64,000 bases of DNA from Vishniacozyma victoriae (lineage: Eukaryota; Basidiomycota; Tremellomycetes; Tremellales; Bulleribasidiaceae). Under the pieces are notes generated by a model. It was given only the letters and a program-made list of their open reading frames with translations, was not told the DNA's origin and did not search any database. Below, one piece after another: positions 47,415 through 59,102 of the stretch. The stretch spans positions 630,001 to 694,000 of the forward strand of contig JADPYG010000089.1 of NCBI GenBank assembly GCA_017654735.1, read 5' to 3'. The position numbers and the translations under genes were made by a program. Each line of letters starts with the position of its first letter. The first letter of the stretch is position 1.

Positions 47415-48141
47415 TTAGTCGAACTTTGACCTATCATAGTTGGCTCCTCCGGCTCGTCGGAGTCGCTGAATGATATCGTCCTGGTCATCAGCATGGCCCG
47501 GGCATGGAATCATGAAGGACGAGCAGATGACAGCTTGATATGATGGGACTAGGACGAATGACGAAACACCGAAACACAACTCACCTGTTTCAAGTCGGCA
47601 GCTGTAGATGCATGGACCTCGAACGAGTAGGCAGACATGACCTTCTTGACATCCGCTCCGTGAATAGAGACCTACACATCAGCTCTCACATCCACAGCGC
47701 CTGGGTGAGGCAGACGACCCCCAAGATTGAGAATGAATGACGCACCTTTGCCCGACGCATAACCTTGACCTCCTCCCCTATCCAAATGACCAAGATAAAC
47801 TTCTCTCGGAACGAATGTTCATCATTGTTATACTTGATCTTGACGTATGCGAATGAAGCTCGTTGGGGTTCGAGCTTTTGAGCTAGTTCTGATAGATCAC
47901 CTGTTCCGGTTGCTGTCAATGTTAAAGTGTTGGATTTGTCGGACTATATCGTTAGGTCCATCTTATGAAGAGAGAGTTGCAGAAGTTCAGAGGAGACTGG
48001 ACATACCTCGTAGTCTAGTAAAGCCCATGTTAGGTCATCGTCTTTACTCCTGATCTTCTCGTAGGCTACTATCAGCATGGGCGGTCAAGCTACTTAGCTA
48101 TGCTTACCTTCAGCGATTTTGGGGTCTTTGACATCCGCCAT
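47415..48141 (-). CDS. Coactosin-like actin-binding protein (ADF-H domain)
   Basis: A single ADF/cofilin-homology protein of about 145 residues that should bind F-actin in the cytosol. The start at 48141 (MADVKDPKIAE) is spliced to AYEKIRSKDDDLTWALLDYE, then SDKSNTLTLTATGTGD. It continues KLEPQRASFAYVKIKYNN, KFILVIWIGEEVKVMRRAK, VSIHGADVKKVMSAYSFEV. The last exon, IIQRLRRAGGANYDRSKFD, holds the LRKAGGANY ending diagnostic of coactosin. Four introns are present, the last one longer (about 100 nt). Confidence 0.9.
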
Positions 48142-48298
48142 CTTTCTAGATACGTGTACAATAGAACCGGGAGGGTATTGAGAGGGTAGGTGAGGAGTAT
48201 GGTTGGACAACAGGGACAAGTACAACGGTGACTTGAGAGAGCGACCTCGCGCGTCACCACCACCACTACCTCTCTCTTGCTTTCCACCTCCTACCACC

Positions 48299-49409
48299 AT
48301 GGAAGACATCAAACATCAATTATCTTCCATCCTTAAACGGCCGGGGTCGAAACCTGCGACTTTCGCTCTTACGCATAAGCTACTACAAGATCCGAAGGTC
48401 GTGACTGCCGTCTTGGGGTTGTTGTTAATACTTTCCGTTATCTTCTGTGAGTCCCCATTCCAGGAATACAACTTCGCTTATATCAGTGACCACTGGCGGA
48501 AGTAAGACTACGAGAAGAGGAGGACCTGCTACTGCTCTACTAGTAGGACCAGTTGATGCAGGAAAGACCTCTCTCTTTGCTAAAGTACGTTTCTATATAT
48601 TGATGCAATTGACAAATAGATTGTCCATGATTCCTACCCTCAAACTCATACTTCCATCTCCCCCTCTTCTACTACTTTTCCCTTAACCGAAGTCGATGGA
48701 GACGCTACAAAGTCTCTGACACTTGTGGATCTACCTGGACATCCTAGGTTGAAAGATGAGTTTAAGAAGAATATCAAGGGAGCGGATGCAGTGGTATTTG
48801 TAGTGGATATCGTTGGGCTCGTCAGGACAGCGGGAACGGTGGCAGAGTAAGCTCCCTTATCCGATCTCACGGGAAATGAAGCTGATGAGCAGACAACTAC
48901 CACCTATCCTATCGGCACTAGCACACCTAGCCAATCAGACGGGACGAACTCCCCGCCTGCTCATTCTAGCGCACAAGACCGACCTCCTCATCCGCCCAAC
49001 ACCACCATCAACCACCTCCCCACCCGATATACCCGCACAAACACGCCAAGTAGCAGTCGAACGACTCAAGTCCATCCTCACCCGAGAAATGGATCGCCTA
49101 AAGGCAGCGCGAGCAGCAGGGGTTGGAGGACGAATAGAAGGAATGTCAAAAGTCTCTTCAGGTGGACGAGGGTGGTTTGGGAAATTATTTGCTAGTGCTG
49201 AAGTGGAAGGAGAGGTTGAGGAGGACGAGGGATTGGTATGGGGTGGAAAAGGACCCTTTAGATGGGAGGATATTGATGGGGTCGAAATTGAGTGGGCTAG
49301 TAGTGCGTTGGGAATGGTCAATATGGCCAATGGGGCTTCTGGGGCTTTAACAGAAGGGGAACAAGGTAATGGACTAGATGAGTTGAGGAACTTCCTTTGG
49401 GATCTATGA
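48299..49409 (+). CDS. SRP102: Signal recognition particle receptor subunit beta
   Basis: The membrane-anchored small GTPase that holds the SRP receptor alpha subunit on the ER. The ATG at 48299 sits in a strong CCACCATGG context. One transmembrane segment (VVTAVLGLLLILSVIF) is followed by the GTPase motifs: G1 GPVDAGKTSLFAK, G3 LVDLPGHPRLKDEF and G4 LILAHKTDLL. The region after G4 carries a Pro/Thr-rich insertion and a Gly-rich loop (SSGGRGWFGKLF). It ends GLDELRNFLWDL. Three introns lie near 48447-48500, 48585-48620 and 48850-48895. It shares a short divergent promoter with coactosin. Confidence 0.92.
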
Positions 49410-49560
49410 AAAAGGGGATTGTCCCCCCCAATACACAAGCTCTAGGCACGATTGAAGGGCGTGTTACTGAAACAGCAGACTGAACTATACTGAGTCTCGT
49501 TATAGACATCATCAATTCTACTTCATCTCTCACTCACTTCACACTCCAAATCATTCGACT

Positions 49561-50536
49561 ATGACTATACCGCAGCTCCCGCTCGAGGTCTGGTGCAAAG
49601 TCGTCAGGTACCTCGGTGAACCATGTGAAGTGGATACAATCAGCAAAGGGGATCTGTGCGCAGTAGCTAGGGTCAGCTCGGTGAGTCGATCAATCATCTC
49701 GATTAATCAATAAACTCAGCTGACGAAAGATCACCAACGCCGCTGCTTCGAGCTTGATATACGAGAATGTCCGAGTCTTCGACATGGAAGCCTTCTTTCT
49801 CGGATTCAATCACGCTCCGAGCGATCTTCGCCAATCCAAGGCTCATTGGCTTACCAAGACAAAGTACATGATGATCCGCAGTTGGTTTCACGATCCGTGG
49901 GCAGAAATGGGACCGGTCATGGCTCAATTGCTCGCCAATGACAATCACTACGAACGACTCGTGGATGTCTTGCCGAATCTAAACAAACTCAGACTGTCAC
50001 CTACATCCGATACTACTCTTCATCAACATTACAGCGACAAGCATTGGTCCCACCTCTCGTTACCAGCCAAGTACATCTGTTTCGGGCCCGAATCCACCCG
50101 ATTCATTCTGGATGAAGCTGGTCGAGTCGACCCCCACACTATCATTTGTCACGGTCACTCGGGCGTTAGATTCGAACGACAAAAGCCAAGCACGGTCGAC
50201 CAGATCATCATCTCAAGGACACTCGAGGCTCCTCCGCCTGGTCGAGCATGTCCACACCACGATATCAGCGACTACATCCACGCCTTTCGCATTCTCATAA
50301 ACGGCGCCCTCGGCGGTATCCTGCCTAATCTAGTGACTGATCGAGAAAAGCTCATATTTAGAGTATATGGTTGGTTTGAATCCTGTGAATGTGGATCCAC
50401 TCGAGAAGGATTCGCCAAAATCGCGAATGGCTTGAAATTTGTAAACTGGCATCTTGAAAACGACCTTCCTCTCGATATCAAGTTCGAATTCTTCCCTCTC
50501 GAAGACAAGCAGGTCTGTCAAGTATGCGGGGAGTGA
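49561..50536 (+). CDS. Short F-box protein, paralogue I
   Basis: A 308-residue protein related in plan to the larger family. Exon 1 (49561-49680) reads MTIPQLPLEVWCKVVRYLGE ... DLCAVARVSS, a clear F-box with LPxEVW. A 49-nt intron sits right after the VSS motif, the same place as after VSK in the long family. Exon 2 starts ITNAAASSLIYENVRVFDMEAFF. It then has MGPVMAQLLANDNHYERLVDVLPNLNKLRL and a C-terminal half ending in KQVCQVCGE. It is directly tandem with J. Role unknown; an SCF adaptor is plausible. Confidence 0.8.
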
Positions 50537-50911
50537 GGGAATGACGAAAGACTAGTCTTGTATGAAATGAAGGATTGGTGCAGGGAGAGAAGGTGGGCTC
50601 ATCGGTAGGGCAGGCTGAGGGATGTTGTTCGGTCAACTCGTCGATGATACATGTATGTCATGACCCTACGGGCAATACGAACTCGACAACTTAATGATCG
50701 CGGTTGACCGTCTGAGAGAACAGAGCTCGGAGCCGATATCTTTTTATGAACCCTTCAAAGGAGGAGGTACCTAAGCTGAGGCACCAGGGGCAAGGATGGT
50801 TGGAAGTCGTGTTGATGAAACGTGAGACCGTTAAATACTGAATCTCTTCATCTCATCATCTACTCTCCATCATACCTTCCCCATATCTCTTCTCTTATAC
50901 TTTCTATAAGT
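50537..50911. other. Spacer between the two short F-box genes
   Basis: 375 bp holding the 3' flank of I and the promoter of J. No other feature was seen. Confidence 0.5.
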
Positions 50912-51938
50912 ATGCCTGACCTTCCTGCTGAAGTGTGGTCTTTGGTTGTCAAGTACTTTGAGGGGGAAGAGAAGTACAAAGCGGGTCTGTGCGCCATTGC
51001 GAGGATCAGCTCAGTGAGTCCTATCGCCTCGAGTCGAAGGAATCAGTTGACACCAGAACGCAAATACCGCTGCTTCGACCCTCATCTACGAGCGAGCACA
51101 AGTCGCAGACTTCGATGACTTCTTTTACGGCTACAATCATACTCCTACCGCTAAACGTCAGCCAAAATCATATTGGCTCGCCTCGACCAACACCATCCGA
51201 GCTTCTTTCTCTTACTATGATCTATCCCCTCGAATGGGTCCTATCCTCACCCAACTCCTTGTTAATCACAATCACCATGATCGCCTAGTGGAACTGTTAC
51301 CCAAACTATCAAAACTCCGGCTCGTCTCGGACTTACAGACCCCTCTGAGCGATCCTCGTCAGCCATCAAATCAACAATGTTGGTCTCCAATCTCTTTACC
51401 TGCTCAACATATCTGTCAGACGGTTCATGAATCACGCAGATTCCCGAAAGTAATTCGTCCTCTACCATCTTCCATCACGCTGCACCATTATGCAGGTGAT
51501 TCCCGTAAAGCAAGTCTGATTGTTCCAAATATCGATTTCGAAAATGATAACGAAAACACTGTCTGCGATACCACTATCGTCTTTGGTCGACCAATCGGCT
51601 ATCTACCACACGACATGTTCGACACAGACGAAGAATGCATATGGGATTCAGTACGCGCTACGGTGAACGAACAGCTTGGATCTTCGATATTGGCACAGAA
51701 CAGTCGAACCCATGTTGACCGTTTGAAGTTTATGATGTACGGCATGCTTCGTCGTCCCAAATGCGACGGCCACAGCCATGCTTGTCAGTGTGGAAACGAG
51801 GTGAAGCACAGGATCGACCTCCTGAACAAGGTGAAACACTCAATATTGCGATCACGCGGAGGATATCGTATTTCATACGATGTCAAATATGATTATCGGT
51901 ACAGAGCCCCAACTTGTATGGCATGTGGCGAGAAGTAG
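50912..51938 (+). CDS. Short F-box protein, paralogue J
   Basis: A 327-residue tandem paralogue of I. Exon 1 (50912-51013) is MPDLPAEVWSLVVKYFEGEE ... GLCAIARISS. A 43-nt intron at the same position leads to NANTAASTLIYERAQVADFDDFFYGYN. The centre matches I closely: MGPILTQLLVNHNHHDRLVELLPKLSKLRL. It ends APTCMACGEK. A His/Cys-rich stretch (RRPKCDGHSHACQCGNEV) is found in J near residues 270-290, and I has a shorter CECGSTREG there. Confidence 0.8.
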
Positions 51939-52239
51939 CTGGTTTCCTCGAGCTGAATGGGCAGTGATGGGAGAAGGGGATGGGCATTGGGGATGAGCAC
52001 GGTCAATAGGGAATCAAGACGTAATGTACTGTATATGGCAGAATCATTTTATACCATCAGGAATATCATCGTCGAAAATGGTACGACTTTTCCTCGTCAT
52101 CCCAAATACCATCACTGACAACACAGGAGGATTTACTAGGTAGTCGCTGGCCGGCTCATTAAGTATGGTTGGAAAGGGACTGGCAAGATGCAAGCAAATA
52201 CATCATGTACATAATGACAACTATGATGTAATTATACTA
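51939..52239. other. Intergenic region between J and UTP17
   Basis: 301 bp of convergent 3' flanks. Nothing was recognised. Confidence 0.5.
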
Positions 52240-55200
52240 CTACTCCTTAGGAGCTCTTCGTTTCTTCGTAAACTGCTTCTCCCTACTCTCATCGCTTGGC
52301 GTACCATTGGTCTGAGCAACACCATCGACCTTCTTTCCACTACCCACTCCATTCGCCTTTACAGGTGTAGACTTGGGCGTACTGTCCCCGTTTGCCATCT
52401 TTGGCATGCTTCCATTCGCAATGGGGGCGGAGGAAAGGACATCCTTGAAGAATGATTCGAGATCTCTCATTTCCTCTTCAGTGACCTTCTTTGTATGTGC
52501 TTTAGTAGAAGTCGTAGGTGCCGGTTCGACCTTGGCCTCGGTAGCTTCGTATTTGATATCCGACTTGCCCTCGACCTTGACTTCAGACTCGGATTTAGGT
52601 TTCAAGAGCTGGGTCATGAATGCGTCAAATAGTAGACCGACAGGTGGGAGGGTATGACTTGGTCCATCGAAGATATCGGTTGGCCTTGAGATCGTTGGTG
52701 GCACAACAACAGTCGGTTGTGGTGGGGCGAGATCATCAAGGAAAGCATCTTTACCAAACATCTCTTGCCAGATTGATGAGGATTTGGAAGAGGTGGTTGC
52801 GATTGTATTGGTTGCTGGAGCTGAGGCAGTGACGTCTTGCCCGAATCGATAGATCTCGCCCGAAGGGGCTACTCCGATGAATTCGTTTCGGATAGATGTG
52901 ACCTTCAAGAGGGCGATAGGGATGGTTGCTGTCTGCGAGACTGAGCAGGAAGGGTGGTAAATATTGATTGTAGTCTTCTTCGATGTGCTTGATGTCGTTG
53001 CGAAAGAGGTGTTGAATGGGATCAAATGATCGACCTTGTCTTTGATTGACCATAGGACTGATTGTTAGCTGTGTTCATGCTTTGAAGGTGTAAGAACTTA
53101 CCTTCGCAAGAAAGAAGATCCCAAACGACGAGACCGGCTCCAGCAGCTACCAAGTACCGATCACCGACAAACAAGCACTTATCAACCTGTCGGCCGGCAT
53201 CAAGTACCTTGAGCAAGACATTACTCTCGACATCCCAAAGGGTAACGACAGGACCATGTACAAGAACGATGATAGTCCCATCTGGCGAGAAAGCAGCAGC
53301 GTGAATCTGCATGTTTCGGTAATTGAATGTGGACCGAGTAGACCAGAAAACTATCTCATCAGCTGAGTTCTCCAAGAGGAGACTACAAGCAGAAGGAGTA
53401 GGAGCGACCCTCAGAGGGTTGAAGAAGGAGTATCAACATGTTATATTCTGACTGTTGAGCTTGATAAAGTTTTGCTCATCATCGGGTCGCTTTGTTGGTT
53501 GAAGAAAGAGAAAGAGGATGGAAGGGAACTTACGATCGATAGTTTTCTTTGAAGATGTTTTACCTGTTTATCAGCCTCCGAATTGCAGAATGCCATCAAG
53601 GGATATCAGATGAATTTGTGTAATGTAATGTAAAGGTTTTTTCGTCATTGACTGGGTGAGAACTCACCTTGATCAGATTTCTTGGCTTGACGAACAGACC
53701 ACAATTTCGCTTCGGTCGAAGAGCAAGTGAGTAGGTACTCTGACAAAGCCATGGCGGTGATGGATTCGGATCCGTGAGGGCGAGGTAGTTGAGTATTGAT
53801 CTTGTATTGACCACCTTCGTATCGCCAGATCTTGAGGGTACGGACATCACCACCACCTTCTGCTTCATCACCTTGACGCCCTTCTATCGTAGCCATCCAG
53901 TTACGGTTGAAAGCGATATGCTCGACAGCGACGGGGACGATCTCCTTGTCGTCCCGCCTAGCGACTCGGTTCGAAGGTGCGACCTCAAGATCGTAGGATA
54001 CGGATGATGAAGAAGCGTCAATGAATTGGAGAGTGGAAGGGTGGGAGGAGGGAACGACCAAATGACCGGTAGGTTGAATGGCGAGTGGATATGGAGAAGA
54101 AGTGGTGGGACGTAAAGGATCAAGCTTGACTCCTTGGCCGACTTGAGTGACGTGACCTGAACTTCCGCCAACTTTGGAAACACTCCCATCCGAGAAACCC
54201 ATCCACCATTCCTCCTCGTCTCCGCGTGATGCGCCCTTGACAGCAAGAGAGATGATGGGTCGACCACCTAGACGAGGGATGTATTCGCGTTTACCAGAAG
54301 CGAGATGCCATTGTACGAGCACACTCTCTTGACCGACCGAGAGGAGCTGAGCGCCAGAGTGAGTAAAGGCAAGAGCAGCGACGGCATGGGCGTGCCAATG
54401 GAGTGACGTGGTAGGTAATCGCTTATCCTTCTTTCCATCTTCGGCACCTTCGGCATCGATTTGGCGGAAAGCATCTTGTAAACCATGCCACAGACGAATT
54501 ACACCCTTGACATCACCGGTAGCGAACCATTCTTCTTTACCTTGAGGTGAAAAGGCACCACAAGTGAAAATTTGATCAGAGACAAATTTGACTGATGAGG
54601 GTTTGGCTTTTGGGTCTTTCGATAATCGATAGGCATAAGCCTTGTTGGCAGCGAGAGCGACAAGGTAGGTGGAGGAAGGGGAGATGAGGAGTGATGTGGG
54701 TGTTGCGGATAATTTACCCATCTTCGTGGATCGTCCGGCGAGGTCGAGTCGGAAGATGGCTTGTGAGTGGCCGCTCTTTTTCGAGTTGGGTGAATCGACA
54801 GTACAGAAGATGTACCACTTGTCGAGACGACCAGTCACCATATGCAGGACAGGTCCAGCTTGTTTTATGGTCTTGACATGACGACCTCCGACCCAATCCC
54901 ACACTCGTATCGTACCATCCAGACTCGATGTGATGAGATGAAGAGGGTTGGAAGGGTGGAGCATCATGGCAGTGATGGGTTCGCGATGAGCAGGAATGGT
55001 GGAAAGACGTTTGGTGGAGGAGTGGACCTGGACGGATCCGCCAGCAGCCATGAAGTAGAATCTGCTTGTCAGTGATGCCTTTGAGATAGACAGAAGGGAC
55101 ATACCGACCATCTCGAGACCAAACTGGTGGTACACTACTTATCTCGTTCTGAGCGATAGGGACATACTCCCACTCTTGCTGAGCGGATAGTTTCGATGGA

Positions 55201-55328
55201 CCAGCCTCGGGGGAAGAAGGGAGTGGGACATCCTGAGGGCGAGGGATAGCCCTTGGTAGAGTGGTGTTTACAGCCCTCTCTTTACCCTTTGATCTCCTCC
55301 TATGTCTTTCGACTGTAGGATGTTCCAT
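52240..55328 (-). CDS. UTP17: UTP17/NAN1 (WDR75) WD40 protein of the small-subunit processome
   Basis: A nucleolar t-UTP subcomplex component needed for pre-18S rRNA processing and Pol I transcription. The start at 55328 (MEHPTVERHRRRSKGKERAV) is basic. WD40 repeats follow: ITAMMLHPSNPLHLITSSLDGTIRVWDW, FSPQGKEEWFATGDVKGVIRLWHG and LAFTHSGAQLLSVGQESVLVQWHL with KREYIPRLGG, the family's typical wording. Later parts read FWSTRSTFNYRNMQIHAAAFSPDG and VWDLLSCEVLWSIKDKVDHL. The end is a Lys-rich tail (FTKKRRAPKE). Introns around 53371-53665 are hard to place: my joins DQ-GKTSSKKTID and LLLENSADE do not meet in one phase, so a boundary there is wrong or the sequence has an error. Confidence 0.88.
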
Positions 55329-55499
55329 AGTGATAGATGAACAAGAGAGAGAGAGAGATAGAGTAGTTCGGGTAGAAGGAATGAAATTTTGGTTAGACTC
55401 TCATTTAAATGGGGGGAGTATTTGAACTCAGTTTCGGGGTAACTGCAGACTGCTTTTGTACTTTTAGACCATATACTATATACATATCATATATACACT
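55329..55499. promoter_or_regulatory. Bidirectional promoter of UTP17 and eIF3d
   Basis: 171 bp between two divergent starts of ribosome-biogenesis and translation genes. It includes a GAGAGAGAGAGAGA tract near 55350-55364. Confidence 0.6.
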
Positions 55500-57284
55500 A
55501 TGGAATTCACTCTACCACCAGTAAGGGATAACCAGGATGGATCATGGGGACCTAGTACTAGCACTGCTCCTGATCAGTTCAAAGAGTAAGCACAAATCAC
55601 TTAAGAATTCAACTAACAACCAGCATCCCATACGCGCCATTCCAGAAATCCGATAAAATTCACCGAATCGCAGATTGGCATGAGGCTACCGTCGATGCAT
55701 CCGGACGAACACGAGGTGGACATTCTGGACGAACAAGAGCCGCTTACGGAGCTGGAGAAGCCAACATCTTTGGTTACGTACACGAGGAGGATGAAAAGAG
55801 TTTCTCTTTGGTAGACAGTGGAAAACCAGTTGCCAAGGCCAAGAATGCTCTTCGACCACTTGGAGGACGAGGACGAGGTGGAGCTGCCAGTCGAGGGAAC
55901 ACTCGGGGACGAGGTGGTCTTGGTGGACGAGGTGATGGCCGAGGTGGATTCGGTGCTCGACGTGGTGGAAGATACGACCGACAGGTGAGTCGTGCTAACC
56001 CCCGGTTAGAGAGGGAGATGAGCTGATGAGTAGCCCCAACGAATCCGAGACTCTTCCGTTACCGTCACACCAGAATGGAATATGCTTGAAGAGATCGAGT
56101 TCGGCAGATTGGGTAAACTTAACCTCAACGTTAGCGAGCCCGAGGAGCTCGAACAACACGGTACTCTACAGGGCTACGACAAGACATTCGACCGAATCAA
56201 TACCCGTACCGAACGACCACTCGAAATCATCGATCGAGCATGGTACAACCAAACCACCTCTGACGATCCCATCATCACTCAGCTTGCTCAGAAGGACGCT
56301 GCTCAGGTATTCGCTACCGATGCCATTCTCGCTGTTTTAATGTGTACCACCCGATCTGTCAACTCTTGGGATATCATTCTTGAACGACGAGGTAACCAGC
56401 TTTTCCTCGACAAGCGAGATTCCGGACCATTCGACTACGTCACAGTTCACGAGAACGCTTCCGACCCTCCTGCCGACACTGACGACCCTACCAATGTCAA
56501 CTCTGCTTCGTCCCTATCTCTCGAAGCTACCTACATTACCCGAAACTTTTCTTCCCAAGCTATCGACCCCAAATCAAAACCATACACTCCCAACCCCAAC
56601 CCTTTCTACTCGGAGGAAGAACCTTCCCCCGTCGCATCCTGTTTGTACCGATACCGAAAGTTCGACCTTTCCATCGGAGAGGAAGACAAGCTTGACCTTG
56701 TTGTTCGAACTGAGGTTGATGCTTACCAGGGAAAGAAGAGCTCGTTGGTTACTGTCAAGGCATTGAACGAATTCGACCCAAGGGCATCCGGGGGTGGAAA
56801 GGCATTGGACTGGAGGAAGTACCTCGACACGCAAAAGGGTGCTATCGTCGCTTCAGAGATGAAGAACAATTCCGCCAAACTCGCTCGATGGGCCGTTCAG
56901 TCTGTCCTCGCCGGTGCCGAGACCATGAAGATGGGGTAAGTCTCTTCTCGATCGCATCAGTGCTGAAGCTGATCAATAGATACATCTCGCGAGCTACACC
57001 AAAGGATACCACTCACCACGTCATTGTTGGTGTTCAGAACTACAAGCCCAAAGACTTTGCTGCTCAGATGAACGTTTCCCTAACCAACGGTTGGGGTATC
57101 GTACGAACGATCGCAGATCTCATGCTCAAGCAGCCCGAGGGTAAATACGTCCTCGTCAAGGACCCCAATAACGTAAGCTGCGATGTCCGCTTTCGGGAGG
57201 CTAAAGCTAATGTAACAGACTATTATCCGAATTTATAGTGTACCTGAAAACGCATTTGATGCGGAGGAGGAGGATGAGGAGTAG
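55500..57284 (+). CDS. EIF3D: Translation initiation factor eIF3 subunit d
   Basis: The cap-contacting subunit of eIF3 (Moe1 in fission yeast). The ATG at 55500 gives [19 protein letters not shown], spliced to [20 protein letters not shown] Gly/Arg-rich RGG region follows ([19 protein letters not shown], continuing [11 protein letters not shown]). The conserved core begins [21 protein letters not shown], and then has [18 protein letters not shown] wording ([15 protein letters not shown]) and [19 protein letters not shown]. It continues [39 protein letters not shown] and [14 protein letters not shown]. It ends FDAEEEDEE, the family's acidic tail. About five introns; roughly 560 residues. Confidence 0.94.
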
Positions 57285-57454
57285 ATGTGGTATTAGATAG
57301 ATATGATCCATTATTGCCTATGCACTAGTATATAGCTTATTTCCGCAAATTAGGGTTTCGGTGGAATGACTGAAATGACTCAGTCGCGACGCGTCTTGAT
57401 TTTCTGAAATTCGAACCTTGTTCATCTTATCCTTGCACTTGCTCCACCACCGAA

Positions 57455-58851
57455 ATGTTGATCGCTATAGTCGGAACGCCCTCAGCTGGGAAGCGGACAG
57501 TCCTCCAATACCTGATTGAGAAACATGGCTTCACTCAAGTTGGGCTGGAGTCACCAGCGGATCCAATGGAAGGGTCGAAATTGGTATGTCCTCCCCATCC
57601 GCGTTACTGATGTACAGCTCGAACCGCCCATGAACAACTTATCTCTCTCATCAACTCCTGCGACTGTATGTTTAATTCGTATGGCTTCGCTGATGCCAGT
57701 CACCATCAGAGACACCGGTGGCACGACACTCGTCAGTCGGGGGTTTATTAGATTTCGCAACCCGCAACTGGCTCCAGCACCATGTCACGACAGACTTGAG
57801 GACATATGAGGACTTGGAACCATTCTTCAAACGCCCTTTCTTCCTCATCATCTCAATAGATGGACCACTCACCACCCGGTTCAAGCGAGAGAAAGAGTAA
57901 GCTCACGTCTATAGGTCAATGTCAAAGCTGATGATAGACGAAACGGCGTATCACTTGATGAGTTTGTGGAGATTCACGATAAATTACATTATGGACCTTC
58001 TACCCCCTCTACCTCTACCACTATGTCTATGAGTAGTAGTGCAATGACGGATTTCTCGAGGGTCATGAGTCTAGCAACGATAAAAGTGGATAATTGTTTC
58101 CCAACAATAGAGGGATTATGGACGTACCTCGAGACACTCAATCTACTGGATGAAGAGAGATTACGTCCAGGGTGGGATACCTATTTCATGGTCGGTCGTC
58201 TCTACCCCACTTGGGAAGGTGCTAATGATAGACATTGGCATCTCTAGCATCGCATAGGTCAAATTGTATGAAGCGCCGAGTTGGAGCTTTGTTGGTGAGA
58301 TCAAAAAGGATCTTGTCGACTGGATATAATGGAACTCCTAGGGGGACTAAAAACTGTAATCACGGAGGGTGTAGGCGTTGTAATGGATCAGCAAGAGGTG
58401 GGGAGTCACGTACGTCTATGTCTTATCTGCTTATCTTCGTCCCTTTTCACCTCTTCCACCTCCTCCATTCTGCCGACCTATACATCCTGGAATCAAGAAC
58501 GGAAGACGGAATACATGCTGATGAGTAGTGGACGAATGCCTATGCCTCCACGCAGAGGAGAATGCACTGCTAGAAGCAGGCAGGGAACGTATAGGCGAGG
58601 ATTCAGTAATCTACTGCAACACGTAAGTCCACCTCTCCTCCCCTTTCTTTCTCGCACTATATTTCGATCCCTTGGGTCGAGAAGAAGAAGATGGAGCTGA
58701 TGATAGATGCCCATGCTTGAGATGTAGTGTCAAGATTGTTCAATGTGGGGTTAGAGAGGTTGTTTATAATCAGAGTTATAGTATGGATGAGGCTAGTGCG
58801 GCGGTACTTAAGGAAGGTGGGGTCATTTTGAGGCAGTTACATATGCCCTAG
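57455..58851 (+). CDS. DCD1: Deoxycytidylate (dCMP) deaminase
   Basis: Converts dCMP to dUMP, feeding thymidylate synthesis. The fungal form has a nucleotide-kinase-like N-terminus: MLIAIVGTPSAGKRTVLQYL with a P-loop, then FFLIISIDGPLTTRFKREKE. The deaminase domain reads LASHRSNCMKRRVGALLVRSKRI, STGYNGTPRGTKNCNHGGCRRCN. Zinc ligands are in CLCLHAEENALLEAG (HAE) and CPCLRCSVKIVQCGVREVVY (PCxxC). It ends GGVILRQLHMP with stop at 58849-58851. About nine short introns break the gene, so no single frame is long. Confidence 0.92.
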
Positions 58852-59102
58852 ACATGATGTATGTGATCATTCATTCTTCTTCCCTTGACATGGTCTATTG
58901 GCACTATTCTGTACAAACCTACAGTATCGACTGATATATGTCTCAACCTAACTACTTTTGTCGGATTAGATATTTTCTACTGACTTAAAGCCCAATCCGC
59001 TATTTACCAACAGTGTCGAATTCTATGGAAGGATTTCTTCATCAACGACCTACAATCTTGGTCCAAAATTCATCCAAGTTGATCCAATAGTCCCACTACT
59101 CC
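58852..59102. other. 3' flank of dCMP deaminase
   Basis: No gene seen; AT-rich in its first half. Confidence 0.5.
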
